A DNA stretch of 18,713 nucleotides from contig JAIRLK010000418.1 of the NCBI GenBank assembly GCA_031259515.1, positions 1 through 18,713 of the forward strand. Reading direction: 5' to 3'. Position 1 is the stretch's first letter; every line of letters begins with the position of its first letter. This DNA is from Treponema sp. (GTDB lineage: Bacteria; Spirochaetota; Spirochaetia; Treponematales; Breznakiellaceae). The notes below the pieces were generated by a model. That model ran no database searches. It was not told where the DNA came from and worked only from the letters and a program-made list of their open reading frames with translations. Made by a program: the position numbers and the translations under genes. This document shows positions 13,917 to 18,713 of the stretch, piece after piece.

Positions 13917-16900
13917 TTATCCCGCATTTGCCTGTATTTGATCGATAAGAAGATTTATGTCCTGGACCGCTTCCTGATATTCCCCCATCAGCACCTTATC
14001 GGAAACCGCGTTGACCGCGTCCCGGGCTTCCGCGTCCATCGCCGCCGTTTCAAGTTCTTCAAGCAGCCGGTCGCTTTCTTTCATGTTTTTTGCTTCCAGC
14101 GCGGCTTTCAGGGCAGAGAGTGAAGTTTGCAGCGCGGAACGTGAACCCTGAGCGCTTTCTTTTTCCCCGCTTCCCTCTTTTGGCTCTCCGGCCTTTTCTT
14201 CTAACGCCTTTCCAATTCCCTCGACAAGCGCTTCCAAACGCTCCCGGAACTCAGGCAACCCATCCCGAATTGCCGCCATATCCCCAGCCTTTCCCGCCGC
14301 TTCCAGAGCGGCCGCCTCCTTCGAGACCTCCGCCGCCCCAATGGTTCCGGCGGCGCTTTTCAGCGCGTGGACATGGATAGTAAACAGAGAAATATCCGTT
14401 TCAGCGGCATCCAGGGTAAGGCCGGCCAGCCGTTCGGCGGCATCCTTATAAAACTGGGCCAGTACCCTTCGGTATCCCGCTTCTGTTCCGCCGGTCATAG
14501 TAACGCCCCGGTTTACATCCACACCGGGAACAGATAAGCCGCCGGTCTCGGCTTCCCGCTTAGGCTCGGCCCTTGCTTTTATCTGTTTTTCAGCGGGAAT
14601 CCATTTTGTTAGAACCTCATCCAATTTGGGAATTTCGATGGGCTTGGAAAGATAATCATCAAAACCTGCCGCCAAAAACATTTCTTTCATTCCCACTATG
14701 GCGTTGGCGGTTAAGATGACTATTGGAACAGGCTTTCGGTTCGCTCCCCCCTCTTGTTGTTCCCATTCCCGGATACGGCGAACGGCTTCAACACCGTCCA
14801 TGTCTGGCATCATGTGATCCATAAAGATGATGTCGTATTCGATCCGCTTCACCAAGTTTATAGCATCCGCGCCGGACAGCGCGGTGTCTACCTTTGTTCC
14901 ATAGGGAGTAACCAAGCCCTCCGCCACTTTCAGATTCATGGCAATATCGTCCACAAACAAAAGCCTGGCTTCCGGCGCGGTAAATTTGGCGTCTTCTTCT
15001 TCCCCGTCACCGCCCAAATCAGACATGACAAAAGGCGTAAGATCTTCCGCCCGCTGCGGAATGACTGCGGTAAAGGTACTGCCTTTGCCGTATTCACTTT
15101 TTACAGTTATATCCCCGCCCATAGCGCGACAGAGGCTGAGGGTTATGGCAAGTCCAAGCCCCGTCCCTTCCACCTTTTTATTTTTTTGCGCGTCCAGGCG
15201 GACAAAATCCCCAAAGAGTTTTTCCCTATCTTCTTCTTTAATACCTATCCCGGTATCGCCGACCTCCGCGATGAGGGTAAGGTTCCCGCCTTCGCCTATC
15301 TCCGCCCGCATGGTAAACGTGATCTGCCCTTCACGGGTGTACTTTACAGCGTTGGAAAGAAGGTTGAGCAAGATCTGTCTGATTCGGACCTCATCGCCAA
15401 TCATCCGGCCCGGAATGTTTTCCCCGATATCCGTAACAAACCGGATGGGACTGTCGCCAAGACGCATACGAATAATCGTAATCACATCGTTTATCAAAGA
15501 TGCGAATTGATATTCCGCAGGCGTTATCTCCATTCTTCCGGACTCTATCTTTGAAAAATCCAAAATATCATTGATGATGCCCAGAAGATTGTTGGCGGCG
15601 CTATTCACATCCACGCAGTAGGCGCGGACCTTGGGCGAAAGCTCTTCCCGCAGGGTCAGCTTGCTCAAACCAATGATGGCGTTCATGGGAGTACGAATCT
15701 CATGGCTCATTCTGGCCAAAAACGTCGACTTTGCCTTTGCGGCCTGCTCTACAGCTTCGGTATAATCGGTAATGGGCCGCGCTATCTTTTGGGAGATAAA
15801 CCGGGCGGCCCAACTGGTTAGGACAATAATGAGAAGCAGCACGCCTGCCAATATCGCCATGGTAATAAATATAAACAGGTCAACCTGCTCAACGGCGGTT
15901 TCTGACTCCTTAATTATTTCATCGTACAACGTCAGGGCGGGGGCAAGAATATCGTCTTCCGGAACCACATAGACAAGCTGCCAGCCGGTTAAGCTGATCG
16001 GAGCCCATAGTATGTTGACATCTGTATCCTTTCCTTCCATTGCGATAACGGAACTGTCGTAACCGCTGGACCGGACCTTCATTTCCGCAAGGATACTGTC
16101 CCTATTAGATCCCAGAAAGACCGCCAGGTCATCTTCGTTATTCTCGTTAAGTCCGGGGGCGGAAATGATTTTACTCATGTGTTTATCTTCCCCGGCGCTG
16201 TTACTCATGAGGAATGCATAGCCGCTCTTGCTGACCGCGGTTTTCCTGATACTTTCATCTATAGCCGCTATTTTGATATCTATCCCCGCAACCCCGGTGA
16301 ATTTTTCCGTTCTGTCGTAAAAAGGGCTGACTATAGATATGAACAGCCCTTGCCCGGCCATATCACGGTATGTGTCAATATACAGACCACCCAGATCCCG
16401 GACGGCTTTATACCAGGGGGGCTCAGAGGACGCTTGCAGGGAACGTTCGTCCTTTAGGGCCGCGTCCCCGTTGTATCGTATGTTCTGCCCGGATTCCGTA
16501 GAAACATAAATAGCGGCAATATCTGGAGTATCCCGCATTATCAGAGGGGTAATCTTCTCCAGATTACCCAGCAGGTATGTTTCCTCCAATAAACCGGTCT
16601 GGACCAGATCATCCTCAGTGTAGCGCATATTAGGAATTTTCTCCGCATTAAGAAGCCAGTAGAGCCGCGCTTCTCCCGGGGGGACTTCCCGCATGTTTGG
16701 AATCCTGATAAGACGAAATTCCTCTTTATTACGGTATATCTGTTCAATATAACCCGTCAGGAATTCAACCATACCGACCGCTTTTCGGAGTTCTTGGTCG
16801 ATAATATCGCTTTTAGCCTTTACCAATTCGGTAGTATCAAAGAGCTTTTGTTCCCGCAACGATTCTTTACTGTTGGCCGCGGTGATGCTACCGATAAGAG

Positions 16901-17042
16901 CGTAGCTTCTTGATGTTACTTTGCGGATATTTAACATGCCAATTAGGGTAAAAATACTGCTGACTGCTAGTGAGGCAAGGCAGACAACAAGAAAACCCCG
17001 CAGGATGTTAGTCATTATAGGATCTTGCTTGATCTTCAGCAC
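13917..17042 (-). CDS. Cache-domain hybrid histidine kinase with receiver and HPt
   Basis: The product is 1041 residues from a GTG preceded by GAGGGGAG. Domains in order are: membrane helix (about 14-37); extracytoplasmic double-Cache-like sensor (about 50-385, with PPWYKAVRDLGGLYIDTYRD and VAGIDIKI, typical of dCache_1); membrane helix (about 388-411); HisKA with SHEIRTPMNAIIG (H447); HATPase with LLNLLSNAVKY (N564), VGDTGIGI and GTGLGLAI; receiver (about 692-815) with FMDHMMPDMDG (D742) and K800; and HPt with HVHALKSAAGTIG (H892). A further helical segment (about 968-1041), ALEAKNMKESDRLLEELETA and onward, follows a charged linker. dCache sensors often bind amino acids or other small ligands, which would fit the nearby binding protein, but the ligand here is unknown. 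The HD-GYP protein encoded next is the likely output. Confidence 0.93.
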   Translation of the reverse strand: MLKIKQDPIMTNILRGFLVVCLASLAVSSIFTLIGMLNIRKVTSRSYALIGSITAANSKESLREQKLFDTTELVKAKSDIIDQELRKAVGMVEFLTGYIEQIYRNKEEFRLIRIPNMREVPPGEARLYWLLNAEKIPNMRYTEDDLVQTGLLEETYLLGNLEKITPLIMRDTPDIAAIYVSTESGQNIRYNGDAALKDERSLQASSEPPWYKAVRDLGGLYIDTYRDMAGQGLFISIVSPFYDRTEKFTGVAGIDIKIAAIDESIRKTAVSKSGYAFLMSNSAGEDKHMSKIISAPGLNENNEDDLAVFLGSNRDSILAEMKVRSSGYDSSVIAMEGKDTDVNILWAPISLTGWQLVYVVPEDDILAPALTLYDEIIKESETAVEQVDLFIFITMAILAGVLLLIIVLTSWAARFISQKIARPITDYTEAVEQAAKAKSTFLARMSHEIRTPMNAIIGLSKLTLREELSPKVRAYCVDVNSAANNLLGIINDILDFSKIESGRMEITPAEYQFASLINDVITIIRMRLGDSPIRFVTDIGENIPGRMIGDEVRIRQILLNLLSNAVKYTREGQITFTMRAEIGEGGNLTLIAEVGDTGIGIKEEDREKLFGDFVRLDAQKNKKVEGTGLGLAITLSLCRAMGGDITVKSEYGKGSTFTAVIPQRAEDLTPFVMSDLGGDGEEEDAKFTAPEARLLFVDDIAMNLKVAEGLVTPYGTKVDTALSGADAINLVKRIEYDIIFMDHMMPDMDGVEAVRRIREWEQQEGGANRKPVPIVILTANAIVGMKEMFLAAGFDDYLSKPIEIPKLDEVLTKWIPAEKQIKARAEPKREAETGGLSVPGVDVNRGVTMTGGTEAGYRRVLAQFYKDAAERLAGLTLDAAETDISLFTIHVHALKSAAGTIGAAEVSKEAAALEAAGKAGDMAAIRDGLPEFRERLEALVEGIGKALEEKAGEPKEGSGEKESAQGSRSALQTSLSALKAALEAKNMKESDRLLEELETAAMDAEARDAVNAVSDKVLMGEYQEAVQDINLLIDQIQANAG

Positions 17043-17052
17043 CTTCTCCCCT

Positions 17053-17235
17053 CTATCTCCGAAGCAAAATCGTCGTATTGTTTATCCCAAAGGTATTACG
17101 GTAATCAATCTTTTCCGGCAAGGCAACGGGTTCCTGGCGCTGGCCGATAATCATCACGCTTATTATTTGCCCACCTTTAGCCCCCAGCAAGGCCCGCATA
17201 CAGTTTTCTGATAAATACATTGTGTCATCGTTCAC
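17053..17235 (-). CDS. Doubtful 60-residue open frame
   Basis: An open frame starts with GTG just after the STAS stop and ends 10 bases before the hybrid-kinase start, filling most of the 199-base gap. It contains GGQIISVMIIGQ and NTFGINNTTILLRR, a beta-rich look. There is no clear ribosome site, and I recognise no family. It may be a small gene, a fragment of a lost gene, or chance. No other feature is visible in this gap apart from the kinase ribosome site. Confidence 0.25.
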   Translation of the reverse strand: MNDDTMYLSENCMRALLGAKGGQIISVMIIGQRQEPVALPEKIDYRNTFGINNTTILLRR

Positions 17236-17241
17236 GAGAGC

Positions 17242-17544
17242 TTACTCAAGCGTCAGGACATCGGAGAACCCGGTCATTTCGAAGATCTCCTGTATCTCCG
17301 CCGACACATTGACAAGCGTCATCTTTCCTCCCTTGGCCTGGGCGGTTTTTTCACCCATAAGAAGGACCCGCAACCCTGCGGAAGAAACATACGAAAGGTT
17401 CTTAAAGTCTACCTGAATATACTTTGCCGTATCAAATTCAGGAATCAACTGCTCCTGAAGCTGAGGAGCCGTGGTTGTATCAAGCCGCCCTTCCAGAGAT
17501 AAAACGACTTTTTCTCCGGCTTTATTTTTGGATATAGTCATCAT
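17242..17544 (-). CDS. STAS-domain anti-anti-sigma-type protein
   Basis: The product is 100 residues, a single STAS domain of normal length: VVLSLEGRLDTTTAPQLQEQ (about 13-32), IQVDFKNLSYVSSAGLRVLL (about 43-62) and a C-terminal IQEIFEMTGFSDVLTL. By alignment with SpoIIAA (Ser58 in MDSSGL), Ser55 in VSSAGL is the expected phosphorylation site. The start is supported by CAGGAGGAA seven bases upstream. It should be the substrate of the RsbW-like kinase (11553-11957) and of the PP2C phosphatase (11954-12781) on the same strand. It may also meet the RsbW-like domain on the ABC ATPase. It lies 30 bases after the lipoprotein gene, so the two are probably co-transcribed. Confidence 0.93.
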   Translation of the reverse strand: MMTISKNKAGEKVVLSLEGRLDTTTAPQLQEQLIPEFDTAKYIQVDFKNLSYVSSAGLRVLLMGEKTAQAKGGKMTLVNVSAEIQEIFEMTGFSDVLTLE

Positions 17545-17574
17545 AAAATTCCTCCTGCTGTACTGTGTACACGT

Positions 17575-18384
17575 CTATTTTCGAACCAATATACATTCAT
17601 CCACCTGGGTATACGCATCTGTCAACACCAGAGAATCCATTGTCAGGTTACCGTAAAACCAAAAGAACAGGTCCATACGCCTTGAATTTTTTGAGAGCAG
17701 GGCGGAGAATCGAGCCTCTGAAGGGATGGTAACAAATTGAACGTTTTTACCCAGAACCCGGCTTAACTCGGTCATCAACGCCGCGTTGTAGCCCGAGGGC
17801 TTTCCATCCGCCGAAATATAATCATAAGGAGGCAAATCGCCGTTAATGCCCGCGAGTATCGTTTCCGCCCCTTCAATCAAGGGGACCTGGGCCGGGGCTT
17901 CCGCCAGATTATCAACGGTAACATTGGCTATGTACTGTTCGTATAACGTGTCCAAGATACTCTTAGCCCTCAGTTCGGCAATGCCCGCGTTCAACTCCGC
18001 CAGCAATGCGGCGTCGGTATCCCGCAGGATCATCCGCAGTCCGTTGCTTGGCAGGTTACTGGGGATAATGGCCAGCCGCTCATCCGCCGAAATTAAAAAT
18101 TTGCTGGTTTCCTCGGTAGTTAACATCGCGTCTACCCGCTTGGTTTTCAAGGCGCTGACCAGGTCGTTAGAAGTGGAAAAAGCCCTGACCTCGCTGGGCA
18201 AAAATCCTAAAGACTCCTTAATCTGATTTGGTCCGACCAATATTGGAGATACTAACAGACCAATCACCCGGTTGTTTAAATCCTGAAGGGTTTTCGGTTC
18301 TCCCGAAACTTCCCGGCGGGAACAGGCGGAAAACGCCACGCTCCAGAAAAGAACAACGGTTATAAAAACATTCTTTCTTTTCAT
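17575..18384 (-). CDS. Substrate-binding (SBP_bac_3) lipoprotein in circularly permuted order
   Basis: The product is 269 residues. The signal peptide ends in VAFSAC with lipidation Cys21 (a loose spirochaetal lipobox). Residues 30-152 match the second part of a family-3 binding protein such as GlnH: LQDLNNRVIGLLVS, LVSALKTKRVDAMLTTEETS and a terminal ELRAKSILDTLYEQYI. After a linker (153-171), residues 172-269 match the first part: ILAGINGDLPPYDYISADGK, PSGYNAALMTELSRVLGKNV and a final LTDAYTQVDECILVRK. The lobes are thus in reversed order, yet the sum is one domain of normal size. The start has GAAGGAGT five bases upstream. It probably captures an amino-acid-like ligand, for the ABC transporter at 7257-9061 or as input to the kinase cluster. 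The GIT-type ligand segment is changed (MDLFFWFYGN). Confidence 0.85.
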   Translation of the reverse strand: MKRKNVFITVVLFWSVAFSACSRREVSGEPKTLQDLNNRVIGLLVSPILVGPNQIKESLGFLPSEVRAFSTSNDLVSALKTKRVDAMLTTEETSKFLISADERLAIIPSNLPSNGLRMILRDTDAALLAELNAGIAELRAKSILDTLYEQYIANVTVDNLAEAPAQVPLIEGAETILAGINGDLPPYDYISADGKPSGYNAALMTELSRVLGKNVQFVTIPSEARFSALLSKNSRRMDLFFWFYGNLTMDSLVLTDAYTQVDECILVRK

Positions 18385-18631
18385 TTGGAACTCCTTCCAT
18401 CGGGGAATGGATAATTTGACACGATATACACAAGGAGCTTTTCCGGTAAAATAATCAGTCTCATAGAATGTCTACTATTGTAGTTCCTTATCGTTAAAAA
18501 GGTCAATATACCCCCGCATAGTCCCCATCCTTCTTTAATTACCGCCGCTGCCGTATCCAAAGACAGGGCAGGGAACGGTACGGATATAAAATAAAAGAAA
18601 GTGTTTAGTCTGCAACCTAGCGTAATGTAAC
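18385..18631. other. Intergenic stretch without a supported gene
   Basis: Apart from the lipoprotein ribosome site and the weak promoter candidate, this stretch shows no gene on either strand. A minus-strand frame of about 59 codons (TTG start near 18560) overlaps the lipoprotein start and has no ribosome site. Confidence 0.5.
18423..18450 (-). promoter_or_regulatory. Weak candidate promoter for the signalling cluster
   Basis: On the minus strand TTTACC (18450-18445) and TATATC (18428-18423) are spaced by 16 bases, about 40 bases before the lipoprotein start. Each hexamer matches consensus at four of six positions, so this is only a candidate. Confidence 0.25.
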
Positions 18632-18713
18632 GGGGGGGGGGGGGGGGGGGGGGGTAAAAATTTGAGCAACCCCATTAAACCCGGTAAAAAACGGTTTTTT
18701 AACCCCAAGGGCC
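18632..18713. repeat. G23 homopolymer and homopolymer-rich tail
   Basis: An uninterrupted run of 23 G (18632-18654) is followed by about 59 bases made largely of short homopolymer runs, including A6-CGG-T6 (18686-18700) flanked by GGT and AACC, a possible hairpin. Nothing coding is visible. A low-quality contig end is the simplest explanation; a variable G-tract is the biological alternative. Confidence 0.7.

Noticed and set aside
14754..15554. Plus-strand open frame of 266 codons inside the hybrid kinase
   Set aside because: It is antisense to the receiver and HATPase domains, which carry all expected motifs. No ribosome site or family resemblance was seen.
9160..18384. Search for a sigma factor as the target of the RsbW-like kinase
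   Set aside because: None of the reading frames shows sigma region 2 or region 4 motifs. The target must lie elsewhere or be something other than a sigma factor.

Overview
This window looks like a chromosomal segment of a spirochaete, most likely a Treponema relative and possibly a gut or termite-gut lineage. The grounds are a V/A-type ATPase operon in the order B-D-I-K, as I recall it from Treponema, a Treponema-like IspG, and the dense signalling and lipoprotein content. The species assignment is inference. No rRNA, tRNA, CRISPR array, transposase or sigma-factor gene was seen.

Bases 1-5125 (+ strand) are housekeeping. They hold the 3' part of V-ATPase subunit B, then D, I and the proteolipid K, a strong hairpin, and ispG (iron-sulfur enzyme of the MEP isoprenoid pathway). 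The K subunit carries residues matching the Na+ site of Enterococcus NtpK, which suggests a sodium-coupled enzyme.

Bases 5126-9061 (+) begin with an intergenic stretch holding an inverted-repeat element and a promoter. An exported TPR-like protein of unknown function follows. Next comes an apparent three-gene operon: a DUF697-like membrane protein, a polar amino-acid ABC permease, and an ABC ATPase with an RsbW-like HATPase domain fused at its C-terminus. In that fused domain the Mg/ATP-binding Asn and Asp appear to be lost.

Bases 9160-18384 (all - strand, convergent with the ABC operon) form a signalling island. Read in its direction of transcription it encodes: a substrate-binding lipoprotein whose two lobes are in circularly permuted order; a STAS anti-anti-sigma protein; a Cache-type hybrid histidine kinase with receiver and HPt; a receiver/HD-GYP protein; a PP2C/SpoIIE phosphatase; an RsbW-like kinase; a remnant of an adenylation (AMP-binding) enzyme; and an AgrA/AgrC-like pair (LytTR regulator and GHKL kinase). 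A complete partner-switch set (phosphatase, kinase, STAS) thus lies beside an ABC ATPase that carries a pseudo-RsbW domain, and no sigma factor is visible. The most interesting hypothesis is that the partner switch acts on amino-acid transport rather than on transcription.

There are also signs of decay or sequence error. The phosphatase N-terminus shows two compensating homopolymer frameshifts, and its catalytic-site Asp is Asn. The adenylation gene is only a fragment. The window ends in a G23 tract followed by homopolymer-rich sequence that may be a contig-end artefact.
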